Positions 49,849 to 60,427 of a DNA stretch of 64,000 bases are shown one piece after another. A program made the position numbers and the translations under genes. Location of the stretch: positions 124,001-188,000 of the forward strand of contig JAJJXM010000029.1 in assembly GCA_024516155.1 (NCBI GenBank), read 5' to 3'. Within the stretch, counting starts at the first letter, position 1. Every line of letters begins with the position of its first letter. The notes beneath the pieces are model-generated. The model ran no database searches and was not told where the DNA came from. It saw only the letters and a list, made by a program, of their open reading frames with translations. This stretch comes from Pyronema omphalodes. Its lineage: Eukaryota > Ascomycota > Pezizomycetes > Pezizales > Pyronemataceae.

Positions 49849-50484
49849 ATGGGCCAATACTACGCCAAAGAACTCCGCCAATCCAACGTTCCCACCGCCG
49901 ACATCGGATCAGTTCCCTATCTCCCCATCAACCAACCCATGCGCCTCCCATCCCTCTCCTACATCGGGTACGGGCAGATGAATTACACCTTCACGCAGCC
50001 CACACCCGGTAATTGGGAAGCCGCGCTCGAAAAGGGTTATATCGAAATCCACAGCCCGGAGATCACCACTCATCCTCCCCCTACTCCCATCCCCGAGTCC
50101 GGCAAGATTATCTACAATTCCCCGCAACACGCATCGTCCCACCGAATGGAGATTACCAAGAGTTCCAAAACCGGCAAAATGATGAATGAAAACATTGCCT
50201 TGCAACTAAGCACGATGATGACGGCTGTGGCTAATGGGACTATCTTTCTAAAGTCGGATGGGTATGTGAAATATAATGATCCGGTTTCTCGCTTCTTGTC
50301 CGCCGGCGCAGGAAAGGGGATGAGGTTTGGGGAAACGGACTTTTTTGAGGTTGTTACGATTGATAGTGCGGATAGGGAGTTTAGGTGGTTGCATGGGAGG
50401 ATTGTCGTCAGTCAGGGACGCCTTTTGGCTGCTGGAGGAAAGCCTTACGGAATTGAGTATAGATTGTTTACCGTGGTTAGCTAG
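49849..50484 (+). CDS. Unrecognised 211-aa intronless protein
   Basis: A single open frame from an ATG in good context (TTCAAAATGG) to TAG. The N-terminus MGQYYAKELRQS has Gly2 and could be N-myristoylated, although position 6 is not Ser. There is no signal peptide or membrane segment. The middle is Pro-rich (THPPPTPIPESG); the C-terminal half mixes FFEVVTIDSADREFRWLHGR with GKPYGIEYRLFTVVS, which look like beta strands of a compact domain. I know no family. The gene has no intron, unlike nearly all others here, sits beside transposon remnants and has a TATA box. This fits a lineage-specific, inducible gene; that is inference. Confidence 0.7.
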   Translation: MGQYYAKELRQSNVPTADIGSVPYLPINQPMRLPSLSYIGYGQMNYTFTQPTPGNWEAALEKGYIEIHSPEITTHPPPTPIPESGKIIYNSPQHASSHRMEITKSSKTGKMMNENIALQLSTMMTAVANGTIFLKSDGYVKYNDPVSRFLSAGAGKGMRFGETDFFEVVTIDSADREFRWLHGRIVVSQGRLLAAGGKPYGIEYRLFTVVS

Positions 50485-51148
50485 AATCTTATGCAATGGT
50501 TTCGGTCTTAATGGGAGAGTGTGTTGTTTTAGGCGGGGATTATAGAATGGTTTGAGGGGTTGGTTAGATTGGTGTCACTGGCTTTTGTTTGAACAATATT
50601 CGTAGATAATTATCAATACTGATGTAATAAAATAACTACAAGTAGAAAATATAATGCATAAGTCCCGTTAAATTGAAGTGAAATTTTGATGATCAGTTCC
50701 TCTATTGGTAGTCATTCTCCCAGAGCTCGCAGAACATGGTGTTCGAAATTAGCTTAGGCTATGTGGCCGAAACTGAATGGCCATGAGTGTCCGAAGAACA
50801 GCGGGCTGTGAAGTAGGGTGATAATCAGTGGGCCTACCCCGCCCCCTCCTTTGCTTTCGTGGTTGGGTCTGAAAGGAAGATTCAATACTTGATGTCCGGA
50901 CAGATTACTATAGCTAGACATGGCACAGACGAGGGGTATTATCGACAAAGTACCACCGTCAAGTGACAGCCTACTTTTTATCGTCAAAATGTGATATGTA
51001 AATTGGTATCTATGCTAGAACCGCATTCTAGTACTCTAATATTACGTTTCCTCCATGGTATCGTCCAGTGCTTCCCATTCTGTCAACAATTCTCTAGCTT
51101 TACCAAGCTTCGTCAGATTTCGCCAGAGTTTACTAGGCGTTACGAAGC
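50485..51148. other. Convergent intergenic region
   Basis: Between the 49849 gene (+) and the 3' end of UBA3 (-). No feature seen apart from probable 3' UTRs. Confidence 0.55.
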
Positions 51149-52674
51149 TCACTTTTTGAATACCAACGAAAACTTCGCCACAAAAGGTAACTCCGACCTT
51201 ACTTCTAGCTCCTCTCCTTCCGTAACCATTTCCTTCATTTTCTTGTCCAACCCGGTACTGTATTCCGCGGCATTATCGTGTTCGTACAATTGTGCATGAT
51301 TTCTTTTCAGGTTGGGTTTCTTGATTTGCCTGGTTCGTGTCAGTAGTGAACCTTAAGTTGTGACTAGGCTTAGGAAAACCTACAGGTCCGGTTTGGCTGC
51401 TAGATGATCAATAAAATCCCGTAATGTCCACTCTGGGTCGATCTCCAAGTCTGTGGCAAGGTTTCCACAAACCGGACAGTCACCCTTCCTCTCGTGCTCA
51501 AAGGTATGGGTGTAAATTCCCACATCTCCAGTGTACATCATGTAGTTGTTCATTGCAGGGTTTGACAGTGTTAAGATCTTAAGAGCCTCATTACAACAGC
51601 TGGCGGCGATTATAGCGTTAGTCGATGCAATGGCAGGGATAATATTCTTCACAACTCCCTGTGTCATAGAATATGTGACGCCAGTGATGTTGTATTCCGC
51701 GGCACGGGCGAGAGCCTGTTCGTACAACCATTGGATGTGTTCCGGGTCGTCGTTGTCTAGCTTTTTGTCTTTGAAAACCCTCGGCCACTCTAGGATGCTC
51801 GCCCATTCGATACAGTGTGCTGGCTGTCGGGGAATGGAGGCTAGTGTACACATCGGTACCTTCGTGGGTGGTGTAAGCATATCGAGTGAGCACTCGTAAC
51901 AGCTGCTAATAGTCGGTAAGATAATCCTAGATTGTCCCTTAAATCCCTCCGTACCTCCATCAATCAACGGCACGAATGAGTTTGGGTTGTTGACGTCGAC
52001 CATTTTACAAAGCGTAGAACTGATCCATCGACGAGCCTCCACTGAATCCAACCCGCAGATTACTATCTTAAACTGCATGTAGTAGTCGTTGTCTTTGTCT
52101 TGTATTGCGCCGTAATAGGGGGTAATCTTGCAGCCTTTAACTCTGTTCATTACAAAGCGAGCGGCGACTTCTGCTTTCGGCTTCCCGACATCTGCTTGGC
52201 GGAAGAGGAACTGTCTGTTGAGGTTGGAGATGTCGATAGTATCTGTTACCGGTGTGAGCCTTGAATGGTCCGATGGAACCAGTTGACATACCCATATCAA
52301 TGACATGGATATCCGTGAACCCAGAAAGGGCCAAGTTCTTAAGAATCTCACAACCGAGACCTCCAGCACCTCTAGGATGGATAAGTAAGCTTCGTTTGCT
52401 CCGGGTAGCAACTATAGATAATAAACCTACATTACACTTGATGGTAGATAATGTTAGTAGCTGAAGCGGAATATTTCGGGCATGCCTTATGCCTACAGAA
52501 TCTTGCAGGAATCCAAAACAATCTCCTTAGCCATTTCAAAAGTAGAATCGGGATCTACGAAAGGGCCCGATCTGCTTAGAATGCGATTCAGGTCCGCCCT
52601 ATCGACGCGTTAGCAGCTGTCTTTCATTATTTGCAAAAGAAAGCTGACCATTTAGGCTCTTCGGCAAACGTCAT
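51149..52674 (-). CDS. UBA3: NEDD8-activating enzyme E1 catalytic subunit
   Basis: Model: complement(51149..51329, 51384..52242, 52292..52371, 52431..52436, 52497..52598, 52649..52674), 417 aa, close to the family length. UBA3 pairs with ULA1/APPBP1, adenylates NEDD8 (Rub1) and passes it as a thioester to Ubc12 to activate cullin ligases. Visible: nucleotide-binding [33 protein letters not shown], zinc ligands SCYEC and CPVC, and the catalytic-Cys loop [19 protein letters not shown]. The C-terminal ubiquitin-fold E2-binding domain is on the last exon (IKKPNLKRN to KFSLVFKK). Exon 3 is a 6-nt microexon (TGTAAT). It supplies the V and I before GAGGLG and is flanked by GTAGGT and by TACTAAC with a CAAG acceptor. 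Without it the frame fails. Confidence 0.95.
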
Positions 52675-53517
52675 TTTGGTATCTGTGGTCGATGTGGGGT
52701 GTCGCGGGGAGCTTGGGGCTTATCGGGACGAGAGGTGGGAGTTGAATTAAGGTAGAGCTTTGCGGCTCAATCTAATCTCGCGTAGTTAGCCGCGTTAAAG
52801 GCTGCACATGTTAACCCCAGCCTTGCGTTAGTCTAGATATGTAGCGTTCTCGGAAGGTGGCACGCCACATTGTGAGCTTGGGCTCGAGCGTGATCCAGGC
52901 GAAATTAGGCGGGGGATGTTCTTGAACCGTGAGTCCTGACAGCTTCTCGCCTCGGAATTAGCCTAAGGATCACGGAACTAAAAGAAAGCCCATAATATAA
53001 AGGGTAGCTTCAGGAAGCTCAAAGCAATCCCGGAGCTCATGAATCATGTTTGTCACATGTTTTGGGACAGTCACGTTGAATATCCACACTTCCAATAATT
53101 GTCTCAATGGACTTTCTCCAAATAGACTATAGCCCTCTAAGATACACAATTTAATACATTCTTTGTGCGTGACGTACAGATAAGAGTTATCCGAAAGCCA
53201 ACATTCGTACTCCTAAACAAAGGAATTTCCCGCTCAATAATAAAGAAGCGAGGGGCTTGATGGACAACGGTCTTCGAGTGAAGGTTAGATATCTGCAGTG
53301 AAGATACGTGCAAAAAGGTATAAGCGTAACAATATCTAATCCGATAAAGCATACAATTCCCGGCCAAATAACTGCAAAAGGTATAGAGGGCAAAAATCAC
53401 ACCAGCCGAGGGGTCATTATCACAATTTTATTCACCCGCAAAGCTAGAAATATGAACGCCAAAACAATCTGAACAGGGGAATAACATAAAATAACCGCAA
53501 TATCAACAACCAACCGT
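52675..53517. other. Intergenic between UBA3 and RAE1
   Basis: Both flanking genes are on the minus strand, so this is the UBA3 promoter plus the RAE1 3' flank. No gene seen; the open frame 53137-53400 looks random. Confidence 0.55.
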
Positions 53518-54754
53518 TTACCGCTTCTTGATGGGGGGTCTAGGCTTCGCCTCGTCTTCCTTAATGGGGTGCAACATGACTTTGTTGGGGTATGCAGGGT
53601 TGTTTCCAACGTGGCCCTTGCTCCAGTCATAGGAAACTGCGTAGGCAAAGATGGTGCCGTTACGGTTGAAAGCAGTGGCGGGAATGGTTCCTCCAACGCT
53701 AGGGTATCCTTTGAGACGGTGCTTTGCGTCCTTATCCCTATCAAACAATTAGAAATGAGTCATTCGAGGTGCCATAGTGGTACAAACCAGAAGTGGAAGG
53801 TTCCGTCGGAACCAGCAGTAGAGAAAGTTCCAAAAGTAGGGTGGAAAGAAATAGCATTGACGCTGTAGACATTTTGGGGTCCTGAGGAGGGAGTCTCACG
53901 GTGACATTTGAATGAGAAGTTCATTCTGGAAAAAAAGTTAGCTCTAGTACTGCCTAACACGGATCGGAGGTTCATACCCTGAGTTCTTGTCGTCAACGTA
54001 CTGAATGGCACAACGCCCCTCAATACTACCCACAGCAAATCCAGTGGCGTCGGGGAAACAAGTGATAACTCTGGTTTGCCACTTCAAGGGACTCTGCATG
54101 GTCTTAAACAAAACAGTAGGATTGCTCAAGTTGACAATGTTGATATATCTCTCCGCCGTTCCAACAACCATAAGACCCTGCGCTACGTCTAGTGTGTACA
54201 CCCTTTCTTGCATGTCGAGAGTGGCAACGGGGTTGGGAGTTCTTAGGTCCCAGTATTTGAGTTTCTTGTCCCAAGAACCTGTAACGAGCATCTCGGCGTT
54301 GGTTTGGGGGGCCTGGATAAAGCGAACGCATTTGACGGGGGCATCGTGGGCTGCTACTTGGCTGGACTGTCCTGTTGAAATATCGTACAACTTTGCCTGC
54401 TTATCCGCACCTCCGGAAGCAAGCTTTGTTCCATCCTGTCAAATTTTTAGCCATAGTTCCTTTGTGTGTATAAAATTAATCCCAACATACCTTGGACCAC
54501 ACACACGATAATACCGGCGCATCATGCTCGTACATAGCCTTTCCCTGAGAGTTTCCATCGCCAGCAATCTCGTAGATACGGACCTTCTTGTCCCAACTCG
54601 CGACAGCAAGGTGCTCAGACTGGGACGAGAAACTGAGGTCGGAAATGGAATCGTCTGGTGGTGACTGGAGTTGAACGTCTTGCGAGCAGTCACCCTGTGC
54701 TTGCGCAGCAGCATTGGAAGCGGCGGTTGTCGAAGCTCCGCTAAAGAGAGACAT
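53518..54754 (-). CDS. RAE1: mRNA export factor, WD40 propeller (Rae1/Gle2)
   Basis: Model: complement(53518..53737, 53788..53925, 53978..54435, 54491..54754), 359 aa, as expected. Rae1/Gle2 binds the GLEBS motif of a nucleoporin (Nup98/Nup116) at the nuclear pore and works in mRNA export and in mitosis. Blocks in order: [158 protein letters not shown], and the C-terminal [20 protein letters not shown] and WSKGHVGN. The start is the Met of MSLFSG; a longer open frame extends upstream in frame but lacks conservation. Introns are 55, 52 and 50 nt. Confidence 0.96.
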
Positions 54755-55443
54755 GTCGGTTAGGTGATTGCTCGCGAAGTTGTCTGATGGGAGCAGGTGA
54801 TGTTGCTGAAGGAGTGATGAGGTGGAAGACGCGAACTGGTACTTGCTGCGCCAACGCGGTTTGGGTATGCCGAGCCTTTTCACGCCCAGTTATGCGCTTG
54901 CTCACTTGGGGTTAATGGGTAGTCTGCTTTTAGCCTTCAACTTGACTCTGTGAGGTTAGCCTTTTGTTCGCGCCCAGTTTCGCGCTTGTCCCTTTCGCGT
55001 AAGCTATGTGATATTTGGCGCCGGGTCATGTGCCCCGCCTGGCTTGGCCATTGTTTTGTTTCTCGTTGCCCCGGACAGGGGTTGACATAGCAACGGAAAA
55101 GCCGTGCTGCAATCACTTCCCAGTTTATTTATACCCCGGGCCCCTTGAAATCCCCCGTTGACAACACACCTCACACTACGTACGAAATCTGCAAATCGCA
55201 ACCGACGAGACGAATCGGCCGCGGAACTCGCCAACCACCCCACCCCGAAGCGGGAACGTCTATGTCAGAGCCACGGCGTCTGGAACAGCGATGAAGACGC
55301 TGATAACGCATACAACTCCAGTCGCATCAATACCAACCACACTAGCGACACGTCGGAGCGTACGATGATCGAATCTATAAACACCTTTTGACACCGAGTC
55401 GCCGTATCTTCAACTACAACTACAACTTCGACCTCCGTTCACC
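54755..55443. promoter_or_regulatory. Divergent intergenic region RAE1 / 55444 gene
   Basis: Start codons of RAE1 (-) and of the 336-aa gene (+) lie 689 bp apart. CGCGCTTG and related words recur (54890-54990). A GC-rich stretch (TACCCCGGGCCCC near 55132) precedes the plus-strand leader. Both promoters should be here. Confidence 0.55.
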
Positions 55444-56454
55444 ATGTGTGAATTCTCAGCCAACATCTATTCCACCTGCTGCCATCGCGGGCCAGCGGGT
55501 GATCTCACTATCCGAACAGTCTGCGAAAAACCCGACCAATGCCTCCGCGAAACCGATCCCTACGCCTGCGACTCAGTAGTATCCAAGCCTGGCTTCTGTC
55601 CGACATGCGAGGAGCGACGAGCCGCAGGTGAAGACATTCAGCCCTACCAACCACGCAGAGTTTTCGAAATCCTCGATATAGAAATCGACGAACCTTATTC
55701 CGATCCAGTACTACCACGCGAACCCTCCGAACCCGAACCCGAACCAGTTCTCAGCTCTCCCTTCGCCCAAAAAGCAACCAGCGATTACGCGCCAACAGTA
55801 CTATATTATACCGAAACCGTAGTGGAGGCGCCCAGCTCACCTTTTGCCAATCCGAAGGACGAGCCTGGTCATAGCAGTCCACCTGCCATCACAATAAATG
55901 GCAAAAGACGAGCAATGGAAATGAGCAGTTCACCACTCAAGCCCTACTCCACCCCACGACTACCATGGCCAAAGGCCAAGATTACTAAGCGTACTCCTAC
56001 GCCTAAGCGGCGACGCATGGCCAATGGGTTTACAAACTGCGACATTTTCATGACGCCCAAGGCTACAAGCCCAGCATTCGGGGCTTCTTCACCAACGTGT
56101 GGTCCCCTACCGCGGTCTGCACCAATGCAGCCTAACTCTCCTACCAAATACAGAATGACACCAGGAGCTTCTTCACCCGCAGCTGGGCCCTTGGATCGCT
56201 TTAATGCTATTCAAGATATGAAGGACATGATGTCTCCGATTCCAAGTAAACTGTCGCAATCACGGCTTCTTAAAACACCAACAAAATCAGCCTCCAGCAG
56301 GCCGAGGACTCCGTTTCTTGACTGCTCAGGACCAAGAGGGATTCGAAAACGGACTCGGCAACAAAAGACGCCACTGTCTTCGAAGTCTTCTGCATCGGAC
56401 AAGAATTACAGCAATTATGTCCTCGACTGGCTATCCAAACAAAACCAAGAATAA
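55444..56454 (+). CDS. Unrecognised 336-aa protein: Cys-rich N-terminus, Ser/Thr-Pro-rich tail
   Basis: A single open frame, no intron needed. The first 58 residues hold nine Cys (MCEFSANIYSTCCHRG, then CEKPDQC, YACDS, PGFCPTCEERR), ending in a CPTC pair that could bind zinc. From about residue 95 the chain is disordered and repeats SSPFA, SSP and TP elements (SSPFAQK, SSPFANPK, MSSSPLKPYSTPRLPW, ASSPAAGPLD). It also has basic strings (KRTPTPKRRR, IRKRTRQQKTP) that look like nuclear-localisation signals. The tail ends YSNYVLDWLSKQNQE. The many minimal SP/TP sites next to basic residues suggest CDK or MAPK phosphorylation. Nuclear location is inferred. I do not recognise a named family. Confidence 0.7.
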   Translation: MCEFSANIYSTCCHRGPAGDLTIRTVCEKPDQCLRETDPYACDSVVSKPGFCPTCEERRAAGEDIQPYQPRRVFEILDIEIDEPYSDPVLPREPSEPEPEPVLSSPFAQKATSDYAPTVLYYTETVVEAPSSPFANPKDEPGHSSPPAITINGKRRAMEMSSSPLKPYSTPRLPWPKAKITKRTPTPKRRRMANGFTNCDIFMTPKATSPAFGASSPTCGPLPRSAPMQPNSPTKYRMTPGASSPAAGPLDRFNAIQDMKDMMSPIPSKLSQSRLLKTPTKSASSRPRTPFLDCSGPRGIRKRTRQQKTPLSSKSSASDKNYSNYVLDWLSKQNQE

Positions 56455-57121
56455 ATAAAGGGAGCGCAGGTAGCAAAGAACAGGGTGGGAGTGGAGGAAA
56501 GTCGTTGCTGTATTTTTTTACAATTCCTTTTGTTGGTGTGAAACATTGCATGTTATTTGGCGTATTGGTTTGGTTTTCTGGTTTTTTCTTTTTTTTTTCT
56601 TTTCCTATGTTTTTGTTACCAATTTTTCACTAGTGTTTGGTGGATGTATCGAGTATTATTTTTACAGTGTTGAGTAGATATGTAAGAAGAGGAAGAAGAG
56701 GAAGGAGAGGCAGAAATGTAGTAAAGCAAGACGTTGTATCGTATCTGTACTATCGAGTTTGTAACAATTCTGTAAATCAAAAAAAATGTTAAAAAAAAAT
56801 CCACTTGTCTAGCAAACGAGATGACAAACGAAAAAAAATCCATCGTGATGCACCGGGCACGCCAGCCACCGCGTGTTCCTCATCTAAAGAAACGAACCAA
56901 TCTGCACACTAGAACAAAACTAGAGTAAGCGCCGAGTTGTTCGTTGCCACGAGAAGATTCGAGATGACGTTCTTGCATGAGCAAAAACGAGCAGTAACTA
57001 CGAGTCCATAGTAACACCCGCGCATTTCTCATCCATACTTTCGCAACCAACCAATCCAGCATCCCTAACAAAACCTCCCGTCCATTACACAAACCTCAAC
57101 ACAGCACCTACCATACACGCC
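56455..57121. other. Intergenic between the 55444 gene and ZIM17
   Basis: 3' UTR-like T/A runs to about 56850, then promoter sequence for ZIM17. The GAAGAGGAAGAAGAGGAAGG purine run at about 56684-56708 is a short repeat. No gene. Confidence 0.55.
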
Positions 57122-58442
57122 ATGATCCGACCCGCCGTCCGTTCTCTCCTCCGCGCAGCGCGTCCGCTTGTCCGCATCCCCGTCGTACCCCGCCTCGCAC
57201 CCATCGTACCAAAAACCCCCCGTATCGCCTCTATTCAGACCCGTCAGAATTCCACCACCGCTTCAGTCCCAATCGCAGTAGGCGAACAGCCAGAGCCGGA
57301 AAAACCTTCATACCAACTTACGTTCACCTGCCGACCATGCCAGGAAAGGTCGACGCATACTATCACGAAACAGGCTTATCATAAGGGATCGGTTTTGATC
57401 GAGTGTCCGGGGTGTAAGAATAGACATGTTATTACGGATAATTTGAAGGTATGTTTTACATGAGGGGAGTGTTTTGTTTTACCCTTTTGTGTTTTGATGG
57501 AATTGGGCGGGGAGAGAGGGGGGGGGGGGGGGGGGCAATGCGAGGAGGAGTCTACGCTGGTGCTATAAGGGCATTAAGAGAAGGTCGCTCTATGTTGATG
57601 AGTTTCCATCATCAAGAAGTTTCACACAAAGCCTCTTCACCCCTCCATCACTCCTCTTGTCATTTTCTAGTGGTGGGGCAGTGAGACATAGCGGGGCAGC
57701 CGGAGCAGATCAGGGGGGAGGGGGTCGCGCGTGGGTCTATTTTTGGAGGCTGGAGGATTCCGGAGGCTGAAGGAGGGTTAGCCTAAGCTCCGGTGAGCTT
57801 GGGTTGTTATTGATTCAGACCAGTTTTGGGACAATCGACAGTGTCAGATTTTCTCCGAAGCTATGAATGGTGCTGATGATGCCACCCTATGCTGTGCCTC
57901 TCCCTCGCTAGGTTTCTGGCGCTTAGAGATAGACATGATGGGCGCGTTGGTTTGACACCTGGGGATTGCCGCCGCCGTCATCGCCGCCGCCGCGCTGCTG
58001 CGCTGATGACTTCGTGGCTTTCGTGGATACGGTGCTCTACACTGCTGCTGCTGGGATTGTATCTCTTTATCCCCTCCCCGGGCGACTTGCTCCTGCGCTG
58101 TCTTCTTAGCTCCCTAGCCTCCTTCCTCTAGCTCTCTAGTTCCGTTTATTTGTTTTGTTTTGTTTTGTTTATTCCACCCCCCATGCAATCCCATACTAAC
58201 CTCTATTTCCATTACTCCAGATCTTCGGCGAGACAGCAAGAACACTAGAAGAGATTCTAGCGGCAAATGGAGAGGCATTGAAGCGTGGACGGATTCTCTG
58301 GAATGGAGATATTGAGCTTCTACCTCCTGATGAGGATGCTGCTGAGGCTGCGGTTAAGGTTACTTCTGAGGTTGCTGTTAAGGTGGCTGTTAAGGTTGAG
58401 ACTGAGGGGGAGAAGGGTACTGCTGCGGAGGAGGCGAAGTAA
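57122..58442 (+). CDS. ZIM17: Mitochondrial DNL zinc-finger protein (Zim17/Tim15/Hep1)
   Basis: Model: join(57122..57448, 58221..58442), 182 aa. Residues 1-45 are Arg/Ser/Pro-rich without acidic residues (MIRPAVRSLLRAARPLVRIP), a matrix targeting signal. The domain has the two CXXC pairs (FTCRPCQERSTHTITK and LIECPGCKNRH) and the DNL signature ITDNLKIFGE. Zim17 keeps mitochondrial Hsp70 soluble in the matrix. After the domain is an acidic and Val/Lys repeat tail (VKVTSEVAVKVAVKVETEGE) not needed for the fold. The single intron (57449-58220) is 772 nt, the longest in the window, and lies inside the DNL signature. It holds an 18-G tract and GCC repeats. No second gene is evident in it. Confidence 0.95.
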
Positions 58443-59568
58443 GTGAAGTAGATGCTGGGGTACGGACCATGGGCCATCATTCTAGTTGGGTTGGTGTGTA
58501 TGATATAGAGACGGGAGGTAGGGGTGATAATACGGGGCTAGATGCTTAGAGAAACTGTGAATATGGTTTTTTTCTTGGAGGAAGTATCAAAGAGTTGAAG
58601 ACTCATGAAAATAATCATGAAAAAGAACGATAGAACGGAGAATTGGGAAAGGGAAAATTGGCGTTATAAACAGTGTTTTGGGCGGGTTTAATATCTCCAC
58701 ATAGAATTGTATAGTAGTTTTCAGCGGCATGATGTATATTTTGGACGGATATCAAAAAAAAAAAGGTTTAAAAAAATATTTTAAAAAATTCCGAGGGTAT
58801 TTTGACCATTTCCATGATACGTACGTTGAAGTTCTTATCTGTCACTTATGGTATCGTAATCCACTACTAAGATTATAAACATTCCCAACCATAATGTCAT
58901 GACATGCCCACACTATTTATATTCCCTTTTCGGGTACGAGCAATTACCCTCGCGCCCCACTGTGATATACCCTCAAAAAATACTTCGTGCCTGGCTAAGC
59001 TTTATCGGACTGGTGTTTTTATTCGTCGTGTTCGCTCGGAGTCTATTTCGATGGGTCGTTCATACCTATCCTCCTCTCCCTTCCCTTTCCCCCTAATGGG
59101 CTTTTTTTTAACGCTTTTGTTTGCTCTGAAAAGAATAATGAAGAAATTGAATGTAAAAACTGAAGAAAAAAAGTCCATGAATTCGTTCGTTATAGCCATA
59201 AAGTCATCAAGTCATTACTATCGTCATATATCGTACAAGAGTCTCCCAACAAAAAAAAAACATAAAGAAAAAGAAACCAGAACCATAAATATATCCGACC
59301 GTCTATCCATATAAACCATATAAACCATATAAACCATCTAACCGTCTTGATCCCGTCTATATATCCCATCCTTCTATCTGTCTATATTCCGTTCCCTTGC
59401 CATGCCATGTAATTCCCTGCCATTTCCTGCCATTCCCATCCCATGAAATTCCCATAATCATAAACCATCATAAATCATCACCCTCCCACCCAAAGTATTT
59501 CCCCTCCCCTCCCCTCCCATTCCATCCCTTCCCACTCCCTCTTATCTATTAAACCCATCTTATCCTTC
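58443..59568. other. Convergent intergenic region
   Basis: Between ZIM17 (+) and the Pal1-family gene (-). AT-rich with A/T runs. ATATAAACC repeats at about 59310-59335 and CCCATTCC/CCTGCCATT repeats at about 59400-59530. No gene seen. Confidence 0.55.
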
Positions 59569-60427
59569 CTAAACTCGCCTCCTAATACTCTCATTAATCC
59601 TCCTCCTAATCCTTCCGAGTCCAGTCAATCCAGCCAACCCACTCAAACCCCCACCCGTGGCACTGCTTCTACCAAGTCCAACGGGTTCAGGTTCAGGTTC
59701 GTATTCCATTTCTTCGTAATGGTAATTCTTTCCTTTGGACTTTCCCTGCTCATGGGTTTGTTGTTTATGGGAGGTTGAAGTCTTGGGGGCTTTTTTCTGG
59801 GTTTTCAAGGCCTGTTTTTTCTGGGCTTTTTCACGTTCTGCGATGGAATACCAGGGTTCGCTTTTGGGTTTGCGGTTGGGTTTTTGGTGGACGGATGGAT
59901 GGTAAGCCTACGGGAAAAAAAAACAGTCAGCTATCAATTCCTCTCCCACGACACCAAGAATGAAAACCCACCCCAACACCCCATTCGCCCTCCTCCTGAT
60001 CCCTCAAATCACACTCCTCATACGTCCCCAAGCCCCCTTTGCCAGGCGGGTACATCGCAACCCCACACAACGGATAATGGCCCTCTAGACAATCCCTCCA
60101 AGAAGCCTCTGGCGTCGCTAAAAGTACCTGTTCATTACTCCATTTAAGTGCATCGACTGGTGCGCGGCCCGGGATCTGCCGGGCGAGAAGAGTGGCTTCG
60201 AAGGGGCCGTCGTGGTGGTAGGGGGTTCCGAAGGCGGTGTCGAGGAGGTCGATTGCGTCGGGGGCGGGGATGGGGGAGATGCGACGGCGGTGGCGGCGGG
60301 AGGAGGTGGGACGCGGGGGAAGTGCGGGAGGGGGATGTGAGGTGAAGGGGTTGGTGGTGGGGTATTTCCTGTGGCTTTGAGTTGGGGGATGAGACCGAGT
60401 GCTGGTGTGTGAGGTGGTTGAGGTCAT
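59569..60427 (-). CDS. Pal1-family cell morphogenesis protein
   Basis: Model: complement(59569..59907, 59972..60427), 264 aa. The N-terminal 55 residues are Ser/Thr/Pro/Arg-rich. The Pal1 domain shows DAIDLLDTAFGTPYHHDGPF, EATLLARQIPGRAPVDALKW, SNEQVLLATPEASWRDCLEG and GVAMYPPGKGGLGTYEE. Exon 2 adds KPKSEPWYSIAEREKAQKK, then YHYEEMEYEPEPEPVGLGRS, and ends IRRRINESIRRRV. In fission yeast Pal1 localises to growth sites and endocytic patches and keeps cells cylindrical; the family is fungal. This protein is shorter than many homologues, with only one domain block and no long N-terminal extension. The donor used (GGG/GTGGGT) keeps phase 0; the acceptor is CCCGTAG. Confidence 0.85.
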
